From positions 38,823-102,822 of the forward strand of contig JAMPXJ010000016.1 of NCBI GenBank assembly GCA_023701205.1: a stretch of 64,000 bases of DNA. The letters are read 5' to 3'. A program made the position numbers and the translations under genes. A model generated the notes under the pieces. That model saw nothing but the letters and a program-made list of their open reading frames with translations. It did no database searches and was not told the DNA's origin. Positions 34,602 through 44,254 of this stretch are shown piece by piece; position 1 is the stretch's first letter, and every line of letters starts with the position of its first letter. The stretch comes from Oligoflexia bacterium. GTDB lineage: Bacteria; Bdellovibrionota; UBA1018.

Positions 34602-34888
34602 CTCACTCCCCGATAATCGCCTGTCGCGAGCCTTAATACAGCGTCATGAATCCCACCTTCTCAGAGATTCGGATCGCCTGCGCCGCAGGCCCGCCTTGGG
34701 AGCAGGCCTCGTGAAGCAGCACGGGAGGCTCCCGGGTGAGCCCTGCGAGCACGGCTTGGCATTGTCCTGCCGAGAGCCCACCGCCGCGCGAGGGACGGAA
34801 GCGCAGGGTGCGGACCGCGTTGTCGTAGCTCAGTGTTCCTGCTTCCTGCACGGCAAACACCGAGCGCTCCTGGTTGGCGACCCCAAGG
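34602..34888 (-). pseudogene. Decayed, internally deleted copy of the secreted protein gene at 27430-28734
   Basis: Three blocks match the intact gene at high identity and in the same order on the same strand, joined by two deletions. One removes 27 bases between two CGGATCGC direct repeats (9 codons); the other removes close to 490 bases between short CGGGA-type repeats. Both leave the reading frame open, giving RSVFAVQEAGTL to VGFMTLY, but a TAC to TAA change ends it before the original C-terminus (GSRQAIIGE lost). The 5' part, including the signal peptide, is absent; similarity stops after a TGGTTGGCGA segment. Confidence 0.8.
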
Positions 34889-34944
34889 CCCCCTTATCTA
34901 CGATGTTTGGAAAGTCGCGACAGGGAGGTGCTAGTATCTTCTCC

Positions 34945-36156
34945 ATGGAAAGCGGAAGACGGGGCCAGATGGGTAAGTTCGCGGCGCTGCTGATCCTCGC
35001 GCTCATCATCAGCGCGACACTGCCCGGGCTCCATCGAAAGAATACCTGGCTTCGCTATTTTGGAGGGAATGGCGCTGAGCAGGCTAGGCACACGAAAATG
35101 CGCTCATCAGCCGCAAGCCTCATCAAAGCCTCCCCCGCCCTGAAAAGCGTGCCGGAACTGATCCAGCGGCTGGAGCCTGCCAGCCTGACCGAACAAACGG
35201 ATATCGAACGGGAGAAGGAGCTCCGCGCCGTGCTCGACTCAGGCGACGTTTGCGGATTGGTGCGCTCGAGGTTCCTGGACAGGTTCTCCATGCCGGAGCT
35301 CGCTGCCGCGCTTCTGGATGCGCCCGATCTCGTCAGGCACTCGGGCCGCGAGGACGCTGTTTTCAGAAGCCTTCTCCTGGGTACCAGCTCTGAGGACGGC
35401 CACGAAACGGCAGCGCACCTGAGCGGAGGTGAGGAGCCCCTGATTTTTTACAACGCCATCTTTCAGGCGGATCTCCTGGCTGGCGCCAAGAACGAGTCGC
35501 CGGATCTCGAGGAGGCCATCCGGCTGCTGGAATCTTTGAAGAGCCTGGATCCCGCCAACGGAGCCTATCCCTACTTTCTGGCGGCGGCGAAGGACAAAGC
35601 GGGCAGGTCTGCTCCAGAGATTCGCGCCGAGCTGAGATCCGCCCTGGCGGCCGGCGCATTCGAGACTTACCAGCGCGCCTTCGCTCAAAGAATCCACGAG
35701 AAAGGACTCGCGACCCCGAGTTGGTCCGTGGTGAGTACGATCCTATTGGCGAAACAGCCGATTCCCGATTTCCTGCCTTCGTTCAGGATGATCAAGCAGG
35801 CGCTCAAGGAAGAAGGACAGGATTTCGCGGCACAGGTCGTTTCGCTGGGGCAAGTCTTCATGCGTCCGGCGGAGGCTCATGGGATGTACCGTGAGTTCGT
35901 ATTCTGGTCCGCCCTGGAATATACCCAAGGACAGGGCTTCCTGAAGCTGAGCTGGCCCCTGGCTCACCCGGGCCAGGCGCTGCCTGAGGCAGCTTCCGGG
36001 ACGTTCCGCAAGTTTTACGAGAAGTATCCGGAGCCGCTGGAGTGGAAAAAGCTCTGGGACTCTCTCTCCGACCCGTCGCAACCCTGCCCCCGGGACAAGA
36101 TCGATCGCCAGCAGCAGAAGGAGCGCGAAGCTTTCCTGAAGTTCTGGCGGCGTTGA
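34945..36156 (+). CDS. Membrane-anchored protein of unknown function
   Basis: About 403 residues from ATG 34945; ATG 34969 (MGKFAALLILALIISATLPG) gives a tighter signal-anchor and is also possible. After the N-terminal membrane segment the chain is helical and soluble, with tetratricopeptide-like spacing in the middle (EEAIRLLESLKSLDPANGAYPYFLAAAKDKAG, about 192-223) and a very charged C-terminus (QQQKEREAFLKFWRR). I do not recognise a family. Reading frames upstream of 34903 run through the decayed gene copy and are not coding. Likely a periplasmic or inner-membrane-tethered protein. Confidence 0.62.
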   Translation: MESGRRGQMGKFAALLILALIISATLPGLHRKNTWLRYFGGNGAEQARHTKMRSSAASLIKASPALKSVPELIQRLEPASLTEQTDIEREKELRAVLDSGDVCGLVRSRFLDRFSMPELAAALLDAPDLVRHSGREDAVFRSLLLGTSSEDGHETAAHLSGGEEPLIFYNAIFQADLLAGAKNESPDLEEAIRLLESLKSLDPANGAYPYFLAAAKDKAGRSAPEIRAELRSALAAGAFETYQRAFAQRIHEKGLATPSWSVVSTILLAKQPIPDFLPSFRMIKQALKEEGQDFAAQVVSLGQVFMRPAEAHGMYREFVFWSALEYTQGQGFLKLSWPLAHPGQALPEAASGTFRKFYEKYPEPLEWKKLWDSLSDPSQPCPRDKIDRQQQKEREAFLKFWRR

Positions 36157-36228
36157 AGAAAATTTACTCTCAATACAGCTTCTCCACCTGAAGCAACTCG
36201 CTTCCAATTCCAAGAGGAGAAAATACCC

Positions 36229-37012
36229 ATGAGAAGTCGCGAGATCGTCATGTCCGAGCTCAAATCCGCGGTGAGGCAGGAGCGCGAGTGCGCGCTCCGC
36301 GTTTTGCACCTGCTCCAGGAGGTCGAGGCCGACCGGCATTATCTTGAGCTGGGATTTCCGTCATTGTTCGAGTTCGCCACACGGGAACTTGGCTACAGCC
36401 CGGGGGCCGCGATGCGGAGAATTCAGGCCATGCGACTCCTGAAGGCGATGCCGGAAGTCGAAGCGAAGATTAAAGAAGGCAGCCTCTCGCTCTGCGTGGC
36501 TTCAAAGACTCAGAGCTTCTCCGCGAATGCGAGCAGAAGCTTGCCGAGATCTCACCTGAATCGGCTCTGCCTCGGGAACGCGTCCGACCGCTCGGCGACG
36601 GAAAAATCCTGATCCAATTCCTGGCAGACGAGGAACTCATGGAAAAGCTCGAGAAGCTCAAGGGACTTATGGCTCACCAGAACTTTGAAGGCCGCTATGA
36701 CCGGCTGTTCGAACTCCTGGCGAATCTGGCATTGAAGAAAATGGAGCCGAAGGAAAAGGCAAAGAAGACTGAAGGCCCCAGGAGCGCTCAAAGCGCAGGC
36801 AATTCAGCCCAGTCTTCAGTCGCTCGTACCACTCGCACGCGCACCATCCGCACTTCCATCAGGCGAGCTGTTCACCTGAGAGATGGAGGCCAGTGCACTC
36901 GCTGCCCAAGCCGCCATGCCCTGCAATTCGATCACTCCCGGTCGAGAACCTCACCTTGAGGCGCGCGGCTCATAACCGCTACCTGGCGGGAAAAATGGGG
37001 CTCATAAAAGCT
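36229..37012 (+). pseudogene. Broken HNH endonuclease of the Bdellovibrio multicopy type
   Basis: Frame 1 (36229-36505) encodes the typical N-terminal region (LLQEVEADRHYLELGFPSL, LGYSPGAAMRRIQAMRLL, KIKEGSLSLCVAS). A frame change and probable internal deletion near 36500 lead to frame 3, with LLRECEQKLAEISPES, ILIQFLADEELMEKLEKL and the HNH core RRAVHLRDGGQCTRC...ALQFDH. A second shift after about 36940 continues as NLTLRRAAHNRYLAGKMG, the normal end of the family. No single frame encodes the whole protein. The intact relatives are HNH nucleases with an N-terminal DUF222-like helical region. Confidence 0.75.
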
Positions 37013-37076
37013 GGAATTTTAAACTCCAGGGACGCTACCCTACTTCCAGCGCTGGAAACGCCGGAGCGCGGTGGAC

Positions 37077-38510
37077 TCAACCCGCGCTCACCCAAACCCG
37101 CCGGGAATCGGCCCCGTTTCCATTCACGTCATAAGCCCGGGCCTCGAGCTCGTACGTCCGGCCCGCGAATCCCGGGACGGCCCAGTCACAGCTGAATGGC
37201 GCGAGGTTATCGCTGCACACCAGGCGTGCGTCGACGAGGAAATCCACCCGCGTGACCGGGCCTTCGCGATCCGACGCTTCGGCCACCAGCCGGATCGTCG
37301 TGCCCGGCTGGACGAAGCTGCCGTCACGCGGCGTGAGCAGCGCGACCTCCGGCCGACCGGTGTCCAGAAGCGTGGACTCGCGCGCGCTGCTGAGCAGATG
37401 CGCGTTGCGGGATCTCGCCAGCAGGACGATCTCCTTGGTCGTCGCGGCGTAAAGCGCCTCGCGCACGCCCGCCGGCGTGGCCCACGGCTCCTGCTCCAGG
37501 TAAAGCGCGGCGACCCCGGCCGCGTGCGGGGCCGCCATGGAGGTCCCGCTCAGGCTGCGCTCGGAGGTGTCCGTATCGTTCCAGGCGGAGAGAATTCCCT
37601 CCCCTGGGGCGAACCAGTCCACGCACGCGCCGTGATTGGACCACATCGGCTTGATGTCCGCGCTATTGGTCGCGCCGATCGTCATCGCCTCGGGGACCCG
37701 GGCCGGAGACGAGTCGCAGGCGTCCCTGCCCTCGTTCCCCGCCGCCACCACCATCGCCACGCCCGCGGCGATCACCCGGCGCACGGCCTGGTCGAGCGAT
37801 TCACTGGCGACGCCGCTCAAGGACATGTTCGCCACGGCGGGAAGCCTGCGGTTCGCGGCGATCCAGTCGAGCCCCGCGATCACCCCGCTTGTACTGCCCA
37901 GACCGCTGCAGCCCAGGACCTTCACCGACACGATCGACACCTCCTTGGCCACGCCGAAGGTCGCCCCTCCGAGGATCGCGGCGACATGGGTTCCGTGACC
38001 GTGACAGTCGTTTCCGCCGCCGCCTTCGGAGTCAAAGCCCCGCTCGGCGCGTCTTCCGAATTCCACATGGGAATGACGGATGCCGGTATCCACGACATAG
38101 GCATGGACGCCGCGGCCGGTGGCCCCGGCCTGATAGCTGCGATTCAACGGCAAAACGCGCTGATCGATGCGATCCAGGCCCCAGGGCGCGTCCGCCTGCC
38201 GCTGCCCGAGCGCCACCGTACGGTCGGGCTCGACCCGTTCCACGCGCGGATCGGCGGCGAGCCGCGCGCGCGCCGGCTCAGGCACCGGCGCGGCGAAGCC
38301 GCGGATCGCGTGCTCATAGAGGAACTCCGCGGGCAGGCCATGATCGGCGACCACGCGCGCCGGGTCCGCGCCTTCGCGCAGCGTGATGATGAAGCGTCCC
38401 GGAATCACTGTTCCGGCGACGACGCCGGCAGTCTCGAGCGGCGCCGGGAAAGCGCGCGGTGCGAATAGGCCAAAGACGATCGCGAACGCGACGTAAGAGG
38501 AGAAACGCAT
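37077..38510 (-). CDS. Secreted subtilisin-like serine protease (S8, proteinase K type)
   Basis: 477 residues from ATG 38510 with signal peptide (MRFSSYVAFAIVFGLFAPRA). An inhibitor I9-type propeptide follows (GRFIITLREGADPARVVADH, about 38-95). The catalytic triad is visible: Asp141 in YVVDTGIR, His172 in DCHGHGTHVAAI and Ser324 in LSGTSMAAPHAAGV, with oxyanion Asn259 in AAGNEG. After the catalytic domain an Ig-like domain (about 385-475, RPEVALLTPRDGSFVQPG onward) resembles those of surface-bound proteases. The product is expected to be secreted and self-processed; in a predatory lineage a prey-degrading role is possible but not shown. Confidence 0.92.
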   Translation of the reverse strand: MRFSSYVAFAIVFGLFAPRAFPAPLETAGVVAGTVIPGRFIITLREGADPARVVADHGLPAEFLYEHAIRGFAAPVPEPARARLAADPRVERVEPDRTVALGQRQADAPWGLDRIDQRVLPLNRSYQAGATGRGVHAYVVDTGIRHSHVEFGRRAERGFDSEGGGGNDCHGHGTHVAAILGGATFGVAKEVSIVSVKVLGCSGLGSTSGVIAGLDWIAANRRLPAVANMSLSGVASESLDQAVRRVIAAGVAMVVAAGNEGRDACDSSPARVPEAMTIGATNSADIKPMWSNHGACVDWFAPGEGILSAWNDTDTSERSLSGTSMAAPHAAGVAALYLEQEPWATPAGVREALYAATTKEIVLLARSRNAHLLSSARESTLLDTGRPEVALLTPRDGSFVQPGTTIRLVAEASDREGPVTRVDFLVDARLVCSDNLAPFSCDWAVPGFAGRTYELEARAYDVNGNGADSRRVWVSAG

Positions 38511-38594
38511 AGCCACCTGCCTTGTTGATGAAAGACGGCAGGCTGCCAGTCCCATGCCACGAAACGCCTGAAAGCCGTGCCGCGCTCCCGCGCC

Positions 38595-38798
38595 TCAGGC
38601 GAATTTCGTCGGAGCTCGCTCGAAGCGCTCTTTGCACTCCTTGGCGCAGAAGTAAAACTTCTTCCCCTCATGGTCCGCGGTCGCGAAGCATTTTTCCGAC
38701 CTCCGCGACTCCGGCCGGGGACAGCTCACGCAGAAGACGCGCTTGATCGCGCGAGCGTGCTGAAGTGCGGGCGAGCTGGTGGTCAGGGGCGGCGTCAT
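38595..38798 (-). CDS. Small YHS/TRASH-like metal-binding protein
   Basis: 67 residues. CVSCPRPE, then GKKFYFCAKECKERFERAP at the C-terminus match the F-x-C-x3-C and F-x5-P pattern of YHS/TRASH domains, which bind metal through cysteines. The length is close to the minimum of such domains. It lies upstream of and in the same direction as the protease gene (84 bases apart). Its metal and partner are not evident. Confidence 0.62.
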   Translation of the reverse strand: MTPPLTTSSPALQHARAIKRVFCVSCPRPESRRSEKCFATADHEGKKFYFCAKECKERFERAPTKFA

Positions 38799-38938
38799 CG
38801 ATGTTCCTCAAAAGTATTCGCGCGGATCTAGCAGAAAATAACGCAGCCAGTCAATCAAAAATGCATGCCCGCCCGCTTGTGACTTCGCGCTCGAAATCGA
38901 CGCGGGTTTAACATAAGACCGTTAGTTCCGAGGAAATC

Positions 38939-40570
38939 ATGATTCACCTGACCAACATCACGAAGCAGTACGGCCAGAAGGTCCTTTATCAGAACGCGAG
39001 TGTGCAGATCCGCCCCAGCGACCGCATCGGGCTCGTGGGTCCCAACGGCGCGGGAAAAACCACGGTTTTTCGCATCATTTTGAAGCAGGAAGGCATCGAG
39101 GCCGGTTCGGTGAACATCGCCGACCGGCTGGTGATCGGCTATTTCTCCCAGGACGTCGGCGAGATGCACGGCCGCTCGGCGCTTGAAGAGGTGAAAGCCG
39201 GCGCGGGACGCGTGTCGACTTTGGCCGCCCGGATCTCCGAGATGGAAAAGGCGCTTCAGGACTCCGCCGAAAACCCCCTCTCCGACGACGCGATGACCAA
39301 GCTCCTCGAGGACTACGGCGAGGCCCAGCTCGAGTTCGAGCAGCGCGGCGGCTATGACCTCGAGCCGCGCGCCAAGGAGATCCTCACCGGCCTCGGAATC
39401 CGCCCCGACGACCATGACCGCCCCGTCGAGTACTTCAGCGGCGGCTGGAAGATGCGCATCGCCCTGGCCAAGATCCTCGCGCTCAATCCCGACGTGCTCC
39501 TCATGGACGAGCCCACCAACCATCTCGACCTGGAGTCGATCCTCTGGCTCGAGGAGTGGCTCATGAGCTACAAGGGCTCGCTCGTCATGACCTGCCACGA
39601 CCGCGAGTTCCTGAACCGGGTCACCAGCCGCATCGTCGAGGTGGCCAACAAGACCATCACGACCTTCAGCGGGAACTACGAGTACTACGTGCGCGAGCGC
39701 GACATCCGCATGCAGCAGCTCCTGGCCGAGTACAAGAAGCAGCAGGAGATGCTCGCCAAGGAGGAGGAGTTCATCGCCCGCTTCGCCGCGCGCGCCTCTC
39801 ACGCCGCTCAGGTCCAGTCGCGGGTGAAGAAGCTCGAGAAGATCGACCGCGTGGAGATCCCGGCCGAGGAAAAGACGATCAAGTTCGAGTTCCCCTCCCC
39901 GCCCCGGAGCGGAAACGACGTCGTCAAGTTCGATAGGCTCGGCAAGACGTGGACGCTCGAGAACGGCGCCGAGCGCCCGGTCTTCAGCGGCGTGAGCGGC
40001 GTGGTGAAGCGCCTGGACCGCGTGGCCGTGGTCGGGGTCAACGGCGCGGGCAAGTCCACGCTCCTCAAGATCGCCTGCGAGCTCACCGGCGCGACCGAAG
40101 GCAGCTCCACGCTCGGCGCCGGCGTCCGCCTGGGCTACTTCAGCCAGCACTCGCTCGAGGTACTCGATCCGGACAAGACCATCTATGACGAGATCCACGA
40201 CCGGATCCCCGAGGCCACGATCGGCTACGTTCGCAACCTCCTGGGTGCGTTCCTCTTCAGTGGCGACGACGTCTACAAGAAGAACGGCGTGCTCTCGGGC
40301 GGCGAGAAGAGCCGGGTCGTCCTGGCCACGATCCTGGCCAAGCCCGTGAACCTCCTCGTGCTCGACGAGCCTACCAACCATCTGGACATCAAGAGCCGCG
40401 AGATCCTGCTCGACGCGGTCAAGGCCTTCGACGGGACCGTCATGTTCGTGAGCCACGACCGGCACTTCCTGCGGCAGGTGGCCACGCGGGTCTTCGAGGT
40501 GGATCACGGGGAGATGCGGATATTCGAAGGCGGATACGACGACTACCTGTCCCGAAAAACGGCGAAATAA
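38939..40570 (+). CDS. ABC-F family ATPase (second copy)
   Basis: 543 residues with two ABC domains and no membrane segments. Domain 1: GPNGAGKTT (about 36-44), FSGGWKMRIALAK, VLLMDEPTNHLD. The linker (about 235-300) is rich in Lys/Glu/Gln. Domain 2: GVNGAGKST, LSGGEKSRVVLAT, LLVLDEPTNHLD. It ends soon after the second domain, so it lacks the Uup-like C-terminal coiled coil of the gene at 16228. Subfamily cannot be fixed by eye (YbiT/EttA-like length). The role is ribosome-associated. Confidence 0.9.
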   Translation: MIHLTNITKQYGQKVLYQNASVQIRPSDRIGLVGPNGAGKTTVFRIILKQEGIEAGSVNIADRLVIGYFSQDVGEMHGRSALEEVKAGAGRVSTLAARISEMEKALQDSAENPLSDDAMTKLLEDYGEAQLEFEQRGGYDLEPRAKEILTGLGIRPDDHDRPVEYFSGGWKMRIALAKILALNPDVLLMDEPTNHLDLESILWLEEWLMSYKGSLVMTCHDREFLNRVTSRIVEVANKTITTFSGNYEYYVRERDIRMQQLLAEYKKQQEMLAKEEEFIARFAARASHAAQVQSRVKKLEKIDRVEIPAEEKTIKFEFPSPPRSGNDVVKFDRLGKTWTLENGAERPVFSGVSGVVKRLDRVAVVGVNGAGKSTLLKIACELTGATEGSSTLGAGVRLGYFSQHSLEVLDPDKTIYDEIHDRIPEATIGYVRNLLGAFLFSGDDVYKKNGVLSGGEKSRVVLATILAKPVNLLVLDEPTNHLDIKSREILLDAVKAFDGTVMFVSHDRHFLRQVATRVFEVDHGEMRIFEGGYDDYLSRKTAK

Positions 40571-40684
40571 TGGCAATATATGGGAGGATGATCCCGCCTG
40601 AGTCGCATCCCACCTGAGTGCGGCGCGACACATTTCGCTGGAGCATTCCGGACGTTATCCTGGTTGTAGCAGGACGTTAAGCGG

Positions 40685-43102
40685 ATGAATTCCAAATCGC
40701 CTTCCCTCATGAATGCTTTTCTATGGCCGCTGCTCGCGCTCGCGCTGGCGGTATCGGGCTGTAAGCCCGGCGTGAACGTCGGCGACGAGACCGAGTCGGC
40801 CTCCGGGCAGACCTCGGGCGAGCTGGTTTCGCTTTCTCCCGCTCCCTCCCCTTCCCCGACTCCGGCCTTGGGCGGGACGAGCCTCAAGCGCGTGAGAATC
40901 CTCCCGGGCGGAACCGGGACCGCCACGCCGGTGGGGGCCACGGCGCTCAACGTTGGCCAAAGCCTCTCCCTGCGCGGCGCGCTCTTCGACATGAGCGGCA
41001 ATTACCTGTCGGACATCGACCTGGCCTGGTCCCTGGGCAGCGCCGTTTTTCCCGCGGGCAATCTCTCGGCCTCGGGCTCCAGCTCCGTTTCCGCGACTTT
41101 CACGCCCAGCACGATCGGAACGACGGTCATCCAAGCCTTTTACACGGGCTCCGACCCCGATGTCGTCTTCTCCGCCTCGAGCACGGGGACGATCACGGTT
41201 TCTTCCCCCCAGGTGGCCACCTCCCTGCAGCTCGTGAGTGGGGACGCGCAATCAGGAACCGTGAACAATAATCTGGCCTCCGAGCTCAAGGTCAAAATCC
41301 TCGACGCTTACGGCCAGCCCATGCAGGGCACGGGCGTAACCTTCAGTGTCACCCAAGGCAACGGGGCGATCGTGGGCACGAATCCCGTGCTCACCGATGC
41401 GAGCGGGATCGCCTCGATGCTGGTGAAGCTGGGCACGGTTTCAGGTGCCAATGCGCATCGCTACCGCGCAACCTCGGTCGCCAACGGCGCCCTCACCGCG
41501 GACTTCTCGGCCACCGCGATCGCGGGAGCCGCGGCAGCCATCGAGTTCACCACTCAGCCCGCGGGCGCCTTCGCCCTCACGCCGCTCACGACCCAGCCCG
41601 TGATTCGTCTCCTGGACGCCTACGGAAACGTAGCTTCGGCGAGTGGCACGGCGACGCTGACGACTCAGACCGGGACCGGCACGGTCTCAAATGGCACGGC
41701 CACAATCTCAGGCGGAATCGCGACTTTCAGTAATGTCTCTTACAGCATTGCCGAAGCCGGGGTGGTTCTCCGGGTCAGCGATGGTTCGCTTTATGCCTCG
41801 AGCGCGGCGTTCACCGTAAGCTCGTTGCCTCCGGGCGCCTGCCAGCGCAATGATTCTTTTTTCACGACCGCGGATGGCGGCTGCAAGGATCTCGCGACCG
41901 GGCTGGTTTGGAGCGCTGAAAGCGCTAATGTTATGCAGTGGCACGCCGTCGTCTGGGATGCGCAGACTACGGGTGTACCCGCGGACGCGGACGACGCGGG
42001 GAGAAGCAATGACTATGCGGAACCTGAAGGATGTAGCTATGGCTGCGATGGTTCCGCGACCAATTACTGCCATAGTCTCGGAGAGGGAGCGAAAACAGAC
42101 TGGCGGGCAGCCACCGTTGCCGAGCTTGATGAGGTAACCACTCACTCTATGGCGGGTGGATATGCCTATCTGGCAGGGATTACATCGGAACTCCTATGGA
42201 GTTCATCCCTGTTCGGAAGCAATGACGCGTATTTAATAAATATGGTAAGCGGAGCTGTACAGACCCAACCGAAGGACTGGGGTTTCCGCACGATTTGCGT
42301 CAGAAGCACCTCACCCAGAACCGCACCCACAAAACTCACGGTCGTGAGCGGCACCTCCTCAATTGGCATCAATACCTCGGGAGCGAGCATCACGGTACGA
42401 GTCAATGACGCGTCAGATAATTCCGTGAATGCCGGAGGCAGAACCGTTACGCTATCGACAAACGTCGGCGCCTTAAGTGGAACTGTTACGTCCACCACGG
42501 ACAACACGGGCAAGGCGACCTTCAACGCGTTCACGCTCGATACTCCAGGCACGGCCACGCTGACTTTCAGCACCCCGGGATTGAGCGGCACGTCGCACAC
42601 TCTCCTGGTAGGAGCCTTTCCGAATACCTGCAAGGCCCCTGATTCCCGCTACCAAACGCTCGAGGGCGGTTGCAAGGACACCCTCACTCACAAGGTTTGG
42701 AGCCGACCGGCGGGAGCTTTGATGACCTGGCACCAGGCGGTCTGGGATTCGGCTCTGGCCGGCAACTCGCCGCCGGACGCGGGAGACGGCGCACGGACCG
42801 ATGACTACGCGAGCCCGCATGGGGGCGTTCCGGACTCCTCGACCGTGAACTACTGTCATGAGCTGAGCGAGGGAGGGTACACGGACTGGCGATTGCCCTC
42901 TGCTGACGAGCTTCAGGCAATCGCCAACTTCGGAGCAGGAGCCGCTCTCCAGTTCCCCTTCGACACGAATAGGGCGTTCTGGAGTGCATCGACCGCAGGT
43001 TATGCACCCGAGGCCGCTACCGTGCATCTCGGCACCGGAGCAGGAGCAGGAATTTCGAAAACTTACACTAATTCCGTGCTTTGCGTCCGCCAAGGCAGCT
43101 GA
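40685..43102 (+). CDS. Large lipoprotein with Big/Ig-like repeats and two Lcl (DUF1566) domains
   Basis: 805 residues. Lipobox AVSGC at about 22-26 (in MNAFLWPLLALALAVSGC; ATG 40709 is an alternative start). A Ser/Pro/Thr-rich linker precedes Ig-like bacterial adhesin-type domains (about 60-380, with DAYGQPMQGTGVTFSVTQG and LLDAYGNVASASG). Two Lcl/DUF1566 domains follow at about 395-550 and 650-805, each with GGCKD, W(H)xAVWD, NYCH, TDWR(L/A)P/TxxEL and a final (L/I)CVR. A Big-like domain with SDNSVNAGGRTVTLS separates them. Such lipoproteins are surface-exposed and often bind glycans or collagen-like ligands; the ligand here is unknown. Confidence 0.82.
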   Translation: MNSKSPSLMNAFLWPLLALALAVSGCKPGVNVGDETESASGQTSGELVSLSPAPSPSPTPALGGTSLKRVRILPGGTGTATPVGATALNVGQSLSLRGALFDMSGNYLSDIDLAWSLGSAVFPAGNLSASGSSSVSATFTPSTIGTTVIQAFYTGSDPDVVFSASSTGTITVSSPQVATSLQLVSGDAQSGTVNNNLASELKVKILDAYGQPMQGTGVTFSVTQGNGAIVGTNPVLTDASGIASMLVKLGTVSGANAHRYRATSVANGALTADFSATAIAGAAAAIEFTTQPAGAFALTPLTTQPVIRLLDAYGNVASASGTATLTTQTGTGTVSNGTATISGGIATFSNVSYSIAEAGVVLRVSDGSLYASSAAFTVSSLPPGACQRNDSFFTTADGGCKDLATGLVWSAESANVMQWHAVVWDAQTTGVPADADDAGRSNDYAEPEGCSYGCDGSATNYCHSLGEGAKTDWRAATVAELDEVTTHSMAGGYAYLAGITSELLWSSSLFGSNDAYLINMVSGAVQTQPKDWGFRTICVRSTSPRTAPTKLTVVSGTSSIGINTSGASITVRVNDASDNSVNAGGRTVTLSTNVGALSGTVTSTTDNTGKATFNAFTLDTPGTATLTFSTPGLSGTSHTLLVGAFPNTCKAPDSRYQTLEGGCKDTLTHKVWSRPAGALMTWHQAVWDSALAGNSPPDAGDGARTDDYASPHGGVPDSSTVNYCHELSEGGYTDWRLPSADELQAIANFGAGAALQFPFDTNRAFWSASTAGYAPEAATVHLGTGAGAGISKTYTNSVLCVRQGS

Positions 43103-43131
43103 AACCGAGGCGCGCGGAGCTCGCCGGCGAT

Positions 43132-44148
43132 CTACCATCGATACCCGACCCCGGCCGTGACGCTCGTGGAGGCGACCGCGGTCGCTCCTCCCGCGCCAGA
43201 AATCAGCCGGAGATCCGCCAGATCCAGGCTCATCTCAAGCGACTCATCCGAAGCCTGCGGAATCGAATAGCTCAAGCCCGTCGCGATTTCCCGATTCCCC
43301 AATGCCAGCAAAGAGGTCCCGTCCGATATCGGCGAGAACTTGAAATACGCCGCCATGCCATGACCATTGCGAAAGCGCCTCAGGATCGTCGGGAAGATCT
43401 GCGGCCCCACGATGTTGGTGTAACCGAAAGCCTTACGAGTCACGAGCATGGTCGTGTAATACCCGCCCACCATCAATCCCAGGCGCCAGGGATCGCTGAT
43501 GCCGGGGACGAGATACCCGACTCGGAAGTTCGCGCCAACCACTCGCGCCACGACCCCGTCTCCGCGGCTGCTCATCAAGGGAACGAGATTGCCAAACGCG
43601 CTCAGAGCGAGATCCCACCGGTTCGCCTGCAGCTCGTGGCGATAGGCCAGCTTGCCGGTCAGAAAAACGCCGGAATAAGCCTCGCTGCGGGTCTGAGCGT
43701 ATCCCAGGGAGGTGAACCCCAGCGCCGCGACTATCGAAGCCACCCGCGGCCGAGCCGGCAGCTTCACCCGTCCCCACTCCGGCAGAGAGAGGGAAAAGGG
43801 CAGATTCTCGACCTGGCCCCGGGAATCCACCGCTCGCAGCCGGACCTCCGTCGTGACGCCCGTGAGCGGAACCTTGAACGTGAACCTGCGATCGATTCCC
43901 AATGGAATGACACGGTTCTTCCACAGCAATGATGACCCAGGCTGCGTGAACTTGCCGGAGAGCTGAACTGAAACCGCCGAGCCCGCCTCGACCACGACAG
44001 GTAGCTCCGTGTCCGACCAGACGATCGCGCCCTGAGCGGGAAGAGGCGAGAGCTGGGGACCCAGAAGGCGCGCCTTGAGCTCGGAACCCTCCGCGAGCGA
44101 GGCCCCGAAAAGGACGATCAATCCCGCTAAGCGGCCCCTGGAACCCAT
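43132..44148 (-). CDS. Third outer-membrane beta-barrel paralogue
   Basis: 338 residues from ATG 44148 with a signal peptide (MGSRGRLAGLIVLFGASLAE). An N-terminal domain (about 25-130) is followed by barrel strands that match the genes at 2358 and 21019: GANFRVGYLVPG, LMVGGYYTTMLVTRKAFGYTN, GPQIFPT, MAAYFKFSPIS, and the C-terminal VTAGVGYRW ending in Trp. Unlike the other two it has no phosphatase, STAS, FecR or ELWxxDGT gene beside it, so it is an orphan member of the family. The upstream in-frame ATGs lie in another gene's control region. Confidence 0.75.
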   Translation of the reverse strand: MGSRGRLAGLIVLFGASLAEGSELKARLLGPQLSPLPAQGAIVWSDTELPVVVEAGSAVSVQLSGKFTQPGSSLLWKNRVIPLGIDRRFTFKVPLTGVTTEVRLRAVDSRGQVENLPFSLSLPEWGRVKLPARPRVASIVAALGFTSLGYAQTRSEAYSGVFLTGKLAYRHELQANRWDLALSAFGNLVPLMSSRGDGVVARVVGANFRVGYLVPGISDPWRLGLMVGGYYTTMLVTRKAFGYTNIVGPQIFPTILRRFRNGHGMAAYFKFSPISDGTSLLALGNREIATGLSYSIPQASDESLEMSLDLADLRLISGAGGATAVASTSVTAGVGYRW

Positions 44149-44254
44149 CGTTTCATCTTCCCCGCCCCTCCGGCTGCTGGCAAGATACTTCTCTGCAACC
44201 CATGCCGGCGCGCAAAGCGCCAGATCGAGGACCCGCGTGACCGAAAATATCGTC

